A DNA stretch of 64,000 nucleotides from Streptomyces sp. BHT-5-2 (GTDB taxonomy: Bacteria > Actinomycetota > Actinomycetes > Streptomycetales > Streptomycetaceae): contig NZ_CP081496.1 of the NCBI RefSeq assembly GCF_019774615.1, forward strand, positions 2,790,001 to 2,854,000, read 5' to 3'. A program made the position numbers and the translations under genes. Below, one piece after another: positions 26,684-36,186 of this stretch. The notes below the pieces were generated by a model. The model saw nothing but the letters and a program-made list of their open reading frames with translations, was not told the origin of the DNA and searched no databases. Position 1 is the stretch's first letter. Each line of letters begins with the position of its first letter.

Positions 26684-26863
26684 CTACTCGTCGTCCTCGT
26701 CGTCCAGCCGGGCCAGCCACGTGGCGAGCCGCTCCACCGGAACCTCGAAGTCCGGGTTGAGGTCGACGAACGTCCGCAGTTGGTCGGCCACCCACCCGAG
26801 GGTGACCTCCTCCTCGCCGCGCCGGTTCTCCAGCTCCTCGATACCGCGGTCGGTGAAATACAC
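26684..26863 (-). CDS. DUF6104 family small protein
   Basis: 59-residue acidic protein starting MYFTDRGIEELENRRGEEEV and ending in DDEDDE. GTG 26863 has GGAGA five nt upstream. It matches a small Streptomyces family found beside the 2-oxoglutarate decarboxylase gene. The WVADQLRTFVDLNPDFE segment looks like a compact helical fold. No function is known. It is about 190 bp downstream of the decarboxylase gene on the same strand, but a hairpin at 26986-27018 lies between them. Confidence 0.85.
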   Translation of the reverse strand: MYFTDRGIEELENRRGEEEVTLGWVADQLRTFVDLNPDFEVPVERLATWLARLDDEDDE

Positions 26864-26985
26864 GTGCTCTCCAGCAGGTCAGCAGGTCAATGGGACAGTT
26901 CGGCCAGGATAGGCAGCCGGGCGGACCGCCCGTGCCACGGGCCGCGGACGCCCGGCCGACGTCCGCCGCCCCCGAGAAGCCCGAA

Positions 26986-27018
26986 GGGCCCGCCCCACCC
27001 GAAGGTGGGGACGGGCCC
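26986..27018 (-). terminator. Terminator of the 2-oxoglutarate decarboxylase gene
   Basis: 14-bp stem (GGGCCCG-CCCCACC against GGTGGGG-A-CGGGCCC, one bulged base) closed by a CGAA tetraloop, 32 bp after the stop codon. Confidence 0.7.
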
Positions 27019-27049
27019 CTCGTGGACCGTGCTCAGCGGCGTCGGACGC

Positions 27050-30000
27050 TCACGCGTCGAAGACCTCCGCCAGCAGCTGGGCTTGCTCGGCCTGGTGCCG
27101 CTTGGCCGAGCCGACCGCCGGCGACGAGCCGTGCGGCCGCGAGATGCGACGCAGGCGCTCACCGTGCGGGACGTCGGCGCCGACCGCCAGGTCCAGGTGG
27201 TCGATCAGGTTGAGACCGAGGAACGGCCAGGCACCCTGGTTCGCCGGCTCCTCCTGCGCCCACAGGTACTTCTCGGTGTTCGGGAACTTCTTGATCTCCG
27301 CCTGGAGCTCGGCACCCGGCAGCGGGTACAGCCGCTCGATGCGGACCAGCGCGGTGTCGAAGGCGCCGCGCTTCTCCCGCTCCGCCGCCAGGTCGTAGTA
27401 GACCTTGCCGGAGCAGAAGACGACCTTGCGGACGTCCTCGGCCTTGACCGTCGAGTCGCCGATGACGGGCCGGAAGCCGCCCGTGGTGAACTCCTCCGTC
27501 TTCGACGCCGCCGCCTTCAGACGCAGCATCGACTTCGGGGTGAAGACGATCAGCGGCTTGTGGTGCGGGTTGTGCACCTGCCAGCGCAGCAGGTGGAAGT
27601 AGTTCGACGGGAGCGTCGGCATCGCGACGGTCATGTTGTTCTGCGCGCACAGCTGGAGGTAGCGCTCGATCCGGGCCGAGGAGTGGTCCGGGCCCTGGCC
27701 CTCGTAGCCGTGCGGGAGCAGCAGGGTGACGCCGGAGGTCTGGCCCCACTTCTGCTCCGCGGAGGAGATGAACTCGTCGATGACGGTCTGCGCGCCGTTG
27801 GCGAAGTCGCCGAACTGGGCCTCCCACATCACCAGCGCCTCGGGCCGCTCCAGGGAGTAGCCGTACTCGAAGCCCATCGCCGCGTACTCGCTCAGCAGCG
27901 AGTCGTAGACGTTGTAGCGGGCCTGGTCGTCGGAGAGGTAGAGCAGCGGGGTGTAGTCCTCGCCGGTGTTGCGGTCCACCAGCACCGCGTGGCGCTGGCC
28001 GAAGGTACCGCGGCGGGAGTCCTGGCCCGACAGCCGGACCGGGGTGCCCTCCATCAGCAGCGAGCCGATGGCCAGCGTCTCGCCCATGCCCCAGTCGATC
28101 GTGCCGTCCTCGATCATCTGCGCGCGGCGCTGCAGCTGCGGCAGCAGACGCGGGTGGACGGTGACCCGGTCGGGGATGTTGACCTGGGACTCGGCGATCC
28201 GCTTCACGACCTCCTGGGAGACCGCGGTGTCCACGTGGACCGGGAACTCCGCCTGCGGCCGCGGGACCTCGGCCGGGGCCGGGGCGGCGGTGGCGTCCCG
28301 CACCTCGGTGAAGACCTTCTCCAGCTGACCCTGGAAGTCCTGCAGCGCCTGCTCGGCCTCTTCCAGCGTGATGTCGCCGCGGCCGATCAGGGACTCGGTG
28401 TACAGCTTGCGCACCGAGCGCTTCTTGTCGATCACGTGGTACATCAGCGGCTGCGTGAACTCGGGGTTGTCGGTCTCGTTGTGACCGCGACGCCGGTAGC
28501 ACAGCAGGTCGATGACCACGTCCTTGTTGAACGCCTGGCGGAACTCGAAGGCGAGCCGGGCGACCCGGACGACGGCCTCGGGGTCGTCGCCGTTGACGTG
28601 GAAGATCGGCGCCTCGATCATGCGGGCCACGTCCGTGGCGTACATCGAGGAGCGCGAGGACTCCGGCGCGGCGGTGAAGCCGACCTGGTTGTTGATGACG
28701 ACGTGGACCGTGCCGCCGGTGCGGTAGCCGCGCAGCTGGGACATGTTCAGCGTCTCGGCGACCACGCCCTGGCCGGCGAAGGCCGCGTCACCGTGGAGCT
28801 GGATCGGCAGGACCGTGAAGTCCGTGCCGCCCTTGTTGATGATGTCCTGCTTGGCGCGGGAGACACCCTCGACGACCGGGTCCACGGCCTCCAGGTGGGA
28901 GGGGTTGGCGACCAGCGAGACGGTGATCTGCTCACCGTCCAGGCCGGTGAAGGTGCCCTCGGCGCCCAGGTGGTACTTCACGTCGCCGGAGCCGTGCATC
29001 GACTTCGGGTCGAGGTTGCCCTCGAACTCCCGGAAGATCTGGGCGTAGGACTTGCCGACGATGTTGGCGAGGACGTTGAGCCGGCCGCGGTGGGCCATGC
29101 CGATGACGACCTCGTCCAGCCGCGACTCGGCCGCAGAGTCGATGACCGCGTCCAGCAGCGGGATGACCGACTCGCCGCCCTCCAGCGAGAACCGCTTCTG
29201 GCCGACGTACTTGGTCTGGAGGAAGGTCTCGAACGCCTCGGCGGAGTTCAGCCGGCGCAGGATGCGCAGCTGCTCGTCGCGCTCCGGCGACTTGTGCGGG
29301 CGCTCGACCCGGTCCTGGATCCACTTGCGCTGCTTGGGGTCCTGGATGTGCATGAACTCGATGCCGGTGGTGCGGCAGTACGAGTCGCGGAGCACGCCCA
29401 GGATGTCCCGCAGCTTCATCATCGACTTGCCGGCGAAGCCGCCGACCGCGAACTCCCGCTCCAGGTCCCACAGGGTGAGGCCGTGCTCGGTGATGTCCAG
29501 GTCGGGGTGCTTGCGCTGGTGGTACTCCAGCGGGTCGGTGTCGGCCATGACGTGGCCGCGGACCCGGTAGGAGTGGATCAGCTCGAAGACCCGGGCGGCC
29601 TTGGTGACGTCGTCGTCGTGCGAGGCGTCGATGTCGCGCAGCCAGCGGATCGGCTCGTAGGGGATCCGCAGCGACTTGAAGATGTCGTCGAAGAAGTCGT
29701 TCTCGCCGAGCAGCAGCTGGCTCATGATCCGCAGGAACTCGCCGGAGGCGGCGCCCTGGATCACCCGGTGGTCGTAGGTGCTGGTCAGCGTCATGACCTT
29801 GGAGACGCCCAGCTTGTTCAGGGCGTCCTGCGAGGTGCCCTGGAACTCGGCCGGGTAGTCCATCGAGCCGACGCCCATGATCATGGACTGGCCCGGCATC
29901 AGACGCGGCACGGAGTGGACGGTGCCGATGCCGCCGGGGTTGGTCAGCGACGCGGTGACGCCGGTGAAGTCGTCCATGGTGAGCTTGTTGTCCCGGGCCC

Positions 30001-30832
30001 GGCGGACGATGTCCTCGTACGCCTGCCAGAACTCGAAGAAGCTCATGGTCTCGGCCTTCTTGATGGCCGCGACCACCAGCTGGCGCTCGCCCTTCGCCTT
30101 GACCAGGTCGATCGCCAGGCCGAGGTTGATGTGCGGGGGCTTGACCAGCGTCGGCTTGCCGTCCTTCTCCGCGAAGGAGTTGTTCATCGACGGCATGGCC
30201 TTGAGGGCCTGCACCATCGCGTACCCGATGATGTGCGTGAAGGAGACCTTCCCGCCGCGGGCGCGCTTGAGGTGGTTGTTGATGACGATGCGGTTGTCGA
30301 ACAGCAGCTTCACCGGGACCGCGCGGACGGACGTGGCCGTCGGCAGCTCCAGGGACGCGCTCATGTTCTTCGCCACGGCAGCCGAGGGGCCGCGCAGCGT
30401 CACCAGCTCGGGGCCCGCGGGGGCCTCGGCGGGCTGCTCGGCCGCCGGCTTCGCCACGGGCTTCGCGGGGGCGGTCTTGGCCGGGGCCGCCGCGGCCGGC
30501 TTCGCCGGGGCCGCCGCGGCCGGCTTCGCCGGGGCCGCCGGCTGGGCCGCAGGGGCGGCGGGGGGCTTCGGCGCGGCCGCGGGGGCCGGGGCCGACGGAG
30601 CCGGGGCGGGGGACGCTGCCTCCGCGGGCTTGGCCGGCGCGGTGGCTCCCCCCGGCTTGTAGTCGGCAAAGAAGTCCCACCAGGCTCGGTCTACCGAGTT
30701 CGGGTCCTGGAGGTACTGCTGGTAGATCTCATCGACGAGCCACTCGTTGGGCCCGAACGCGGCAGCGGGATTCTTCCCCTGCTCGCCCTGTTCGGTCGAG
30801 ACACTCGCACTGTTGGGGGACTGTAGCGACAC
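27050..30832 (-). CDS. kgd: Multifunctional 2-oxoglutarate decarboxylase/dehydrogenase E1-E2
   Basis: TCA-cycle enzyme of 1260 residues, fusing an acyltransferase (E2-like) and a thiamine-diphosphate E1 in one chain, as in actinobacteria. A short N-terminal segment ([19 protein letters not shown]) is followed by an Ala/Pro/Lys linker (about 60-150). The acyltransferase domain has the catalytic [13 protein letters not shown] (about 353-365). The E1 domain includes [11 protein letters not shown] (about 578), the [16 protein letters not shown]hDP region and the [16 protein letters not shown] motif. GTG 30832 is taken as the start, since conserved sequence begins there. It is followed by DUF6104, and a two-component system lies upstream. 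Confidence 0.96.
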   Translation of the reverse strand: MSLQSPNSASVSTEQGEQGKNPAAAFGPNEWLVDEIYQQYLQDPNSVDRAWWDFFADYKPGGATAPAKPAEAASPAPAPSAPAPAAAPKPPAAPAAQPAAPAKPAAAAPAKPAAAAPAKTAPAKPVAKPAAEQPAEAPAGPELVTLRGPSAAVAKNMSASLELPTATSVRAVPVKLLFDNRIVINNHLKRARGGKVSFTHIIGYAMVQALKAMPSMNNSFAEKDGKPTLVKPPHINLGLAIDLVKAKGERQLVVAAIKKAETMSFFEFWQAYEDIVRRARDNKLTMDDFTGVTASLTNPGGIGTVHSVPRLMPGQSMIMGVGSMDYPAEFQGTSQDALNKLGVSKVMTLTSTYDHRVIQGAASGEFLRIMSQLLLGENDFFDDIFKSLRIPYEPIRWLRDIDASHDDDVTKAARVFELIHSYRVRGHVMADTDPLEYHQRKHPDLDITEHGLTLWDLEREFAVGGFAGKSMMKLRDILGVLRDSYCRTTGIEFMHIQDPKQRKWIQDRVERPHKSPERDEQLRILRRLNSAEAFETFLQTKYVGQKRFSLEGGESVIPLLDAVIDSAAESRLDEVVIGMAHRGRLNVLANIVGKSYAQIFREFEGNLDPKSMHGSGDVKYHLGAEGTFTGLDGEQITVSLVANPSHLEAVDPVVEGVSRAKQDIINKGGTDFTVLPIQLHGDAAFAGQGVVAETLNMSQLRGYRTGGTVHVVINNQVGFTAAPESSRSSMYATDVARMIEAPIFHVNGDDPEAVVRVARLAFEFRQAFNKDVVIDLLCYRRRGHNETDNPEFTQPLMYHVIDKKRSVRKLYTESLIGRGDITLEEAEQALQDFQGQLEKVFTEVRDATAAPAPAEVPRPQAEFPVHVDTAVSQEVVKRIAESQVNIPDRVTVHPRLLPQLQRRAQMIEDGTIDWGMGETLAIGSLLMEGTPVRLSGQDSRRGTFGQRHAVLVDRNTGEDYTPLLYLSDDQARYNVYDSLLSEYAAMGFEYGYSLERPEALVMWEAQFGDFANGAQTVIDEFISSAEQKWGQTSGVTLLLPHGYEGQGPDHSSARIERYLQLCAQNNMTVAMPTLPSNYFHLLRWQVHNPHHKPLIVFTPKSMLRLKAAASKTEEFTTGGFRPVIGDSTVKAEDVRKVVFCSGKVYYDLAAEREKRGAFDTALVRIERLYPLPGAELQAEIKKFPNTEKYLWAQEEPANQGAWPFLGLNLIDHLDLAVGADVPHGERLRRISRPHGSSPAVGSAKRHQAEQAQLLAEVFDA

Positions 30833-31069
30833 GGCGGCAACCGCCCTCTTCCGCTTCCTAAGGTGGTGGACAGCGGGAATAAAGGCTACGCCTCTTGTGA
30901 CCTTTGGTGCAGTCCGGGAGGGCCACTCGTCGCGCACGTCACATTCACCGAAGGGTTTCAGGGCCTGACATGGCGGGAAACACACGTGGTTTGCCCGTGT
31001 GCGGGTAGCACTCATGGCCGTAGCACCCCGGAATGAGTGCTCCCACCACCGACCCTACGTCAGACCACG

Positions 31070-32194
31070 TCAACCCCGGGATGACTCCTGCCCCGGAAGA
31101 GTGACCCGGATCCGGCAACCCCGGGGTGATTCGGCCACCCCGATCCGTCCGCCGTGCAGGTCCACCGCCCAGCGTGCGATCGCCAGGCCCAGTCCGGTGC
31201 CGCCGTCGGTGCCCGGCCCCGAGGGGCGCGGCCCGCCGCGGTTGAACCGCTCGAAGACCCGGTAGCGCTCCGACTCCGGGATGCCCGGGCCCTCGTCCTG
31301 CACCTCCAGCACCAGGCCCTCGGGCCCGTCGCCGCGGCGGGCCCGGACCGTGACCCGGCCGTGCCGCGGACTGTGCTTGATCGCGTTGTCGATGAGATTG
31401 GCCACGACCTGGTGCAGCCGCTCGGCGTCGGCGTACGCGGTCAGCTCCGGCGGGGAGACGTCGAGGTGGAGATGGACGTCCGTACGGGTGTGGGTGCCCG
31501 AGCCGGCGAGCCCGGAGAGGGTGGCGGCGCCGCGGCTCATGTTGGCCTCCTTGAGCACCCCCGAGAGGTAGGGCCAGACCTCGAAGCGGCGGGTGTGCAG
31601 CGGCACCACGCCGTTGTCCAGCCGGGAGAGGTCCAGCAGGTGCTCCACCAGCCGGCCCAGCCGCTCGGTCTGCTTCAGTGCCGTCCGCATGGTGTCGGAG
31701 TCGGGCTCGCAGACCCCGTCGACGACGTTCTCCAGCACCGCGCGCAGCGCCGCGATGGGGGTGCGCAGCTCGTGCGAGACGTTGGCGACCAGTTCCTTGC
31801 GGTGGGTGTCCACCGCCTCCAGGTCGGCGGCCATGCGGTTGAAGGCGTCGGCGAGGTCGCCGAACTCGTCGCGGCGGTCCGCGCGCACCCGGCGGGTGTA
31901 GTCGCCGTGCGCCATGGACCGGGTCACGTCCGTCATCTCACCGAGCGGGGCGGTCAGGCCGGTCGCCACGAACTGGGTGATCAGCAGCGAGGCGATGATC
32001 GAGAAGACCGTGATCACCCGCAGCTCGGTGGCCGAGTGCATCGCCACGAACACCAGCAGTGTGGTGATGATCACCGACACGATCACCAGCGCGCCGAGCG
32101 CCGCCTTGACCGAGCGGTACGGGTCCAGCGGCCGCAGCGCCTCCCAGACCCGGTCCCACAGGGCCCGCGCCCGCGGCCGCCACCCGCCGGTCAT
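31070..32194 (-). CDS. Sensor histidine kinase with minimal external loop
   Basis: 374 residues. Two membrane helices (about 31-54 and 58-82) are separated by only a few residues (MHSATELR), so there is no extracellular sensor domain. A HAMP domain, the HisKA box NVSHELRTPIAAL, the N-box NLIDNAIKHS, DEGPGIP and GTGLGLAIARW complete the kinase. The layout resembles intramembrane-sensing kinases that monitor the envelope or a partner membrane protein. The start overlaps the response-regulator stop (ATGA, 32191-32194). Confidence 0.94.
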   Translation of the reverse strand: MTGGWRPRARALWDRVWEALRPLDPYRSVKAALGALVIVSVIITTLLVFVAMHSATELRVITVFSIIASLLITQFVATGLTAPLGEMTDVTRSMAHGDYTRRVRADRRDEFGDLADAFNRMAADLEAVDTHRKELVANVSHELRTPIAALRAVLENVVDGVCEPDSDTMRTALKQTERLGRLVEHLLDLSRLDNGVVPLHTRRFEVWPYLSGVLKEANMSRGAATLSGLAGSGTHTRTDVHLHLDVSPPELTAYADAERLHQVVANLIDNAIKHSPRHGRVTVRARRGDGPEGLVLEVQDEGPGIPESERYRVFERFNRGGPRPSGPGTDGGTGLGLAIARWAVDLHGGRIGVAESPRGCRIRVTLPGQESSRG

Positions 32195-32931
32195 GCGGGC
32201 GGGGTCTCCAGGGCGTAGCCGACGCCGTGGACGGTGCGGATCCGCTCGGCACCGATCTTGCGGCGCAGCGCCTTGATGTGGCTGTCGACCGTCCGCGTGC
32301 CCGAGGCGTCCGCCCAGTCCCAGACCTCGGCCAGCAGCTGCTCGCGGGAGAGCACCGCGCGCGGGGTGTTCGCCAGGCAGACCAGCAGGTCGAACTCGGT
32401 CGGCGTCAGGTGGACGTCGGCGCCGCGCACCCGGACCCGGCGCTGGGCGTGGTCGATCTCCAGCTCGCCCAGCCGCAGGATGCCGCTGCGCGGGGTGTGC
32501 GCGGCCAGCGCGGCCCGCTCGACCCGGCGCAGCAGGACGTGCACCCGGGCGGCCAGCTCCCGCATGGAGAACGGCTTGGTCATGTAGTCGTCGGCGCCGA
32601 CGCCGAGGCCGACCAGCATGTCGGTCTCGTCGTCGCGTGCGGTGAGCATCATCACCGGCACCGGGCGCTGCGCCTGCACCCGGCGGCACACCTCCAGGCC
32701 GTCGAAGCCCGGCAGCATCACGTCCAGGACGAGCAGGTCGGGCTGCCACGCCTCGGCGGTGTCGACCGCGGCCGGGCCGTCGGTGGCCGTCTGCACCTGG
32801 AAGCCCTCGGCGCGCAGCCGGGCCGCGATGGCTTCGACGATCGTCGGATCGTCCTCCACGACCAGGACCCGGCGCTGGGCGCCCGGCGTGGCCGCGGTGG
32901 TGCCGCCCTGGGTTGTCTGAGTCTGGTCCAT
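32191..32931 (-). CDS. OmpR/PhoB-family response regulator
   Basis: 246 residues. The receiver (about 21-135) has the acidic pair VEDDP, the phospho-acceptor in LLVLDVMLPG and the lysine in DDYMTKPFS. The OmpR winged helix (about 150-243) includes LTPTEFDLLVCLANTPRAVL and RTVDSHIKALRRKIG. ATG 32931 follows a GGGGCGGGCG sequence; an upstream ATG at 32946 adds five residues. It is coupled to the histidine kinase. The targets are unknown. Confidence 0.95.
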   Translation of the reverse strand: MDQTQTTQGGTTAATPGAQRRVLVVEDDPTIVEAIAARLRAEGFQVQTATDGPAAVDTAEAWQPDLLVLDVMLPGFDGLEVCRRVQAQRPVPVMMLTARDDETDMLVGLGVGADDYMTKPFSMRELAARVHVLLRRVERAALAAHTPRSGILRLGELEIDHAQRRVRVRGADVHLTPTEFDLLVCLANTPRAVLSREQLLAEVWDWADASGTRTVDSHIKALRRKIGAERIRTVHGVGYALETPPA

Positions 32932-33014
32932 CGCCCGCCCCTGCATGTGCCCTGCGTGGTCGCGTCTTGCTGGGCAGCAGCGTAAGGGCATGATGTGACA
33001 GTCGGCTACGCGCC

Positions 33015-33785
33015 CTACGCGGACCGGAGCGCCAGGTGGACGACGTCCGGGACTCCTCGGGCAACGGGGATCTCTTCGGTCCGTACACCCTCGAAACCGG
33101 CATTTCCCAGCGCCCGTTCGAAGTCCCGCGACGGCTGTGCCGACCACACGGCGAGCACTCCGCCGGGGGTCAGGCGGTCCCGGCAGGCGGCCAGTCCGGC
33201 GGGGGAGTACAGGCTGTCGTTGTCCTTGGTGACGGTCCAGTCGGGGCCGTTGTCGATGTCCAGGCACAGGGCGTCGTAGGCGAGTTGGCCGGCTCGGCCG
33301 CGTTCCGGGCGCAGGTGCGCGACCAGGTCGGCGTGCCGGATCTCGGTGCGCGGATCGGCCAGCGCGCCCCCCGACAGCGCCGCCAGCGGGCCGGTGCGGT
33401 GCCAGTCGATCACCGCCGACTCCCGCTCCACGACGGTGATCCGGCCCCAGCGCGGCTCGGCTGCGGCCCGGGCCAGCGAGAAGCCCACGCCCAGTCCGCC
33501 GATCAGCACCGAGGGGGCCGCGCGGTCCGGTGGCAGGGCCGCCAGCGCGGCGTCCACCAGCAGCCGTTCGGAGCGGCCGTCGGAGGTGTCCATGAGGAAG
33601 CAGCCGTTGGCGATGATCTCGTACACCGGGCCGCTTTCCCCGTGCCCCGTAAGGGCGTTGGGGTTTTCGGCGGCTGGGCCCCGCCGTCGCAGCACCACCT
33701 CTCCGTAGGGGCCCTCGCGGCGGTCGAGGGTGTGTACGGCCGGCTCGTCGCCGGCGGCCGGAAGCCAGGGGTGAACGGGAGCCAT
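33015..33785 (-). CDS. Spermidine-synthase-like methyltransferase-fold protein
   Basis: 256 residues with a Rossmann SAM/dcSAM fold: SVLIGGLGVGFSLARAA is the glycine motif, VVERESAVIDW the acidic loop, and YDALCLDIDNGPDW the active-site region of the aminopropyltransferase family. No S-adenosylmethionine decarboxylase is near, so polyamine synthesis is not shown. No ribosome-binding site precedes the ATG at 33785, but CAAGAT lies 6 nt upstream, suggesting a leaderless mRNA. The gene order kgd, two-component pair, this gene, lon is a conserved Streptomyces block. Confidence 0.86.
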   Translation of the reverse strand: MAPVHPWLPAAGDEPAVHTLDRREGPYGEVVLRRRGPAAENPNALTGHGESGPVYEIIANGCFLMDTSDGRSERLLVDAALAALPPDRAAPSVLIGGLGVGFSLARAAAEPRWGRITVVERESAVIDWHRTGPLAALSGGALADPRTEIRHADLVAHLRPERGRAGQLAYDALCLDIDNGPDWTVTKDNDSLYSPAGLAACRDRLTPGGVLAVWSAQPSRDFERALGNAGFEGVRTEEIPVARGVPDVVHLALRSA

Positions 33786-34033
33786 GCGGCCATCTTGGCC
33801 AACGCCGGGCGGCTCGGTCCAACGGTCGGCGGGCGGGGGAGCATCAGTGCGCGCGGCGACAGCCGCTCCGGTGGAGCCGGTGCCTGCACCGGGGCGCGCG
33901 GCGGCCGCCACGCCGACGCGGCGCATCGCACGGAGGTTGAGGGCTGTGAGGGATATCACTCACACAGCTGACTCATGGGTTGGCCGTGCAAAGTGGACCG
34001 CGGACGGTGCGCGGGTGGCGGAAGGGACCGGGG

Positions 34034-34900
34034 ATGGCGAGTGCGGTGGAGGTGGCCGGCGGCGCGCCGGCCTCGGAGGGCGTGGGCGGCGAGGGCGCTC
34101 CGGTGCTGCTGCCCGGGGTGCCCCGGCAGCGCGGGGGCGCGGCCGCGGCCGCCGCCCCGGTCGCCGCGGCCGAACCGGTCGAGCCGCCCGCATCGGTCGC
34201 CCCGGCCGGCCGCCGCGCCGCGGGCCCCCGCCTCCGGCGGCTGCTCCCCACCCCCACCGGCACCCCCTTCACCTTCTGTTACGCACTGCTGCTCGTGGGC
34301 ACCTCGCTCTACGCGGAGCACGGCGACCCCTCCGTGGTGTCCGCGCTGCTCCAGGGCTCCAGTACGGACGTGGTGCACCTCACCCAGGCACCGCTGCCGG
34401 TGCTGATCGCCAGCGCCCTGTGGAGCGCCGGCGGACTCGCCTCGGGCTTCGCCGTCGCCTTCCTCTTCGTGCTGACCGCCCTGGAGCGGCGGATCGGCGG
34501 GGTGCGCACCGCGACGGTCTTCTTCGGCGGGCACGCGCTGGCCACCCTGGCGACCGAGGTGCCGGTCGCCTTCTCGGTCGCCGCCGGGGAACTGCCGGAG
34601 AGCTCGCTGCACCGCCTCGACTACGGCATCAGCTTCGGCGTGATGACCTGCATCGGGGCGCTCGCCGGGCTGCTGCCCGCCTGGGGGCGCTGGCCGCTGC
34701 TGGCGGTGGGCGGCTTCCAGGCGCTGAGCGGCCTGCTCGACTACGTGGACCCGATGACCGACTGGGGCCATCTGCTCTCACTCGCCCTGGGCGTCGCCGC
34801 CTGGCCACTGCTCCACTACTGGTGGCGGCAGCGCACCGGGCCCGCGCCACTGCCGGGCGACCTGGGCCACCCGGCGCTGCGGGCGGCGCGGGTGCCCTAG
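34034..34900 (+). CDS. Rhomboid-like membrane protein
   Basis: 288 residues. A Pro/Ala-rich cytoplasmic region of about 60 residues is followed by five to six helices. The helix-4 segment RLDYGISFGVMTCIGALAGL contains a serine in a GxSxG-like position, and the last helix begins TDWGHLLSLALGVAAW with a possible catalytic histidine. Active serine-histidine rhomboids share this layout, but the GxSG motif is altered (GISFG), so activity is uncertain. ATG 34034 is preceded by AAGGGACC. A long hairpin overlaps the stop codon. Confidence 0.8.
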   Translation: MASAVEVAGGAPASEGVGGEGAPVLLPGVPRQRGGAAAAAAPVAAAEPVEPPASVAPAGRRAAGPRLRRLLPTPTGTPFTFCYALLLVGTSLYAEHGDPSVVSALLQGSSTDVVHLTQAPLPVLIASALWSAGGLASGFAVAFLFVLTALERRIGGVRTATVFFGGHALATLATEVPVAFSVAAGELPESSLHRLDYGISFGVMTCIGALAGLLPAWGRWPLLAVGGFQALSGLLDYVDPMTDWGHLLSLALGVAAWPLLHYWWRQRTGPAPLPGDLGHPALRAARVP

Positions 34901-34962
34901 GGCGGGTCGTCAAACTCCCGCCCCCCGGGCGGACGACGGGAGTTCGACGACCCGCCCTAGGG
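34895..34962 (+). terminator. Very long hairpin terminator after the rhomboid-like gene
   Basis: 26-bp stem with a single mismatch (arms 34895-34920 and 34937-34962) and a 16-nt loop. The left arm includes the TAG stop codon (34898-34900). Confidence 0.8.
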
Positions 34963-35125
34963 GCGAGGGGATGCGGCCCCCGGCCCACGGGGGCGCTCCG
35001 TGTCGCCGCTGCCGGGGCGCCCGGACGATGTGCCGGACGACCTGCCGGGCTGCGATCGCGGAGAATGGGGCCTTCGCGGGTGTCGTGACGAAGGGGCCCG
35101 CCGGCCGCAGGAGCAGAGAAGAACC

Positions 35126-35998
35126 GTGTCGCACGAGCGCCGCCGACCCGCCGAGGACCGCCCGTCCGCCCCGCCGCAGAGCCCGGACGGCCCGGACGCC
35201 GCCCGGCTCCCGCTGCTCTCCGACTGCGGGAACTGCTTCGGGCTGTGCTGTGTGGCGCTGCCGTTCGCGCGGTCGGCGGACTTCGCCCTGGACAAGGAGG
35301 CCGGGCGGCCCTGCCCGAACCTCCAGGACGACTTCCGCTGCGGCGTCCACCGGGACCTGCGGCAGCGCGGCTTCTCCGGCTGCACCGTCTTCGAGTGCTT
35401 CGGCGCCGGGCAGAAGGTCTCCCAGGTCACCTTCGGGGGGACGGACTGGCGGAGCGCGCCGGAGACCGCCCGGCCGATGTTCGACGCGTTCGCCGTGATG
35501 CGCCAGCTCCACGAACTGCTCTGGTACCTGACCGAGGCGGTCGCGCTGCCCCCCGCCCGCCCGGTGCGCGACGAGTTGCGTGCCCTCCTGGAGAGGACCG
35601 AGCGGCTGACCCTGGGCACCGCCGAGGAACTGGCCGCGCTGGACGTGGCCGCCCACCGCGGTGCGGTCAACGTCCTGCTGCTGCGGGTCAGTGAGCTGGT
35701 CCGGGCGAAGGTCCCGGGCCGGAAGAAGGAGCGGCGCGGCGCGGACCTGATGGGCGCGCGCCTCAAGGGCGCGGACCTGAAGGGCGCGAACCTGCGCGGG
35801 GCGTATCTCATCGCCGCCGACCTCCGGGGCGCCGACCTGCGGTCCGCGGACATGATCGGCGCCGACCTCCGGGACGCCGATCTGCGCGGCGCCGACCTCA
35901 CCGGCAGCATCTTCCTGACGCAGGCCCAGGTGAACGCCGCCCGGGGCGACGCGGCCACCAGGCTGCCGCGCGGTCTGCGCCGCCCCGGCCACTGGTAG
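35126..35998 (+). CDS. Cys-cluster protein with C-terminal pentapeptide repeats
   Basis: 290 residues. Near the N-terminus [23 protein letters not shown] and CTVFECFG form a cysteine cluster like those of zinc/Fe-S YkgJ-type domains. The C-terminal 80 residues hold about ten A(D/N)LxG pentapeptides ([20 protein letters not shown] and on), forming a quadrilateral beta-helix. Pentapeptide proteins include DNA mimics that protect gyrase, but the fused Cys domain is different. GTG 35126 has AGGAG and GAGAAG upstream. No partner gene is close. Confidence 0.86.
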   Translation: MSHERRRPAEDRPSAPPQSPDGPDAARLPLLSDCGNCFGLCCVALPFARSADFALDKEAGRPCPNLQDDFRCGVHRDLRQRGFSGCTVFECFGAGQKVSQVTFGGTDWRSAPETARPMFDAFAVMRQLHELLWYLTEAVALPPARPVRDELRALLERTERLTLGTAEELAALDVAAHRGAVNVLLLRVSELVRAKVPGRKKERRGADLMGARLKGADLKGANLRGAYLIAADLRGADLRSADMIGADLRDADLRGADLTGSIFLTQAQVNAARGDAATRLPRGLRRPGHW

Positions 35999-36144
35999 CG
36001 CCGGCCCTCCCCTCCGGCCGGGGCCCACGCCCCGCGCCCCGCGCCCGTGCCTCGCGCGCCACGCCCCTTGCTGCGCAACCGAGTTGCCCGCGGCTGATCG
36101 CTCAGAGCGAACGCGCCTCGGGGAACAATGGCGGGACCCTCAGC

Positions 36145-36165
36145 ATTGAGTGGGTAAAGCTCAAC
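36145..36165 (+). promoter_or_regulatory. HAIR element (HspR operator) upstream of lon
   Basis: ATTGAGT-GGGTAAA-GCTCAAC matches the HspR-associated inverted repeat CTTGAGT-N7-ACTCAAG at 12 of 14 positions and keeps the 7-nt spacer. It ends 21 bp before the lon start. Control of lon by HspR is established in Streptomyces. Confidence 0.85.
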
Positions 36166-36186
36166 TTGCTTGCCGAAGGGGAGATC

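Noticed and set aside
26618..30826. A 1,402-codon open frame antisense to the 2-oxoglutarate decarboxylase gene
   Set aside because: High-GC DNA leaves long frames open opposite real genes. The predicted protein is rich in Arg, Val, Gly and Asp without domain structure, while the other strand encodes a fully recognisable enzyme.
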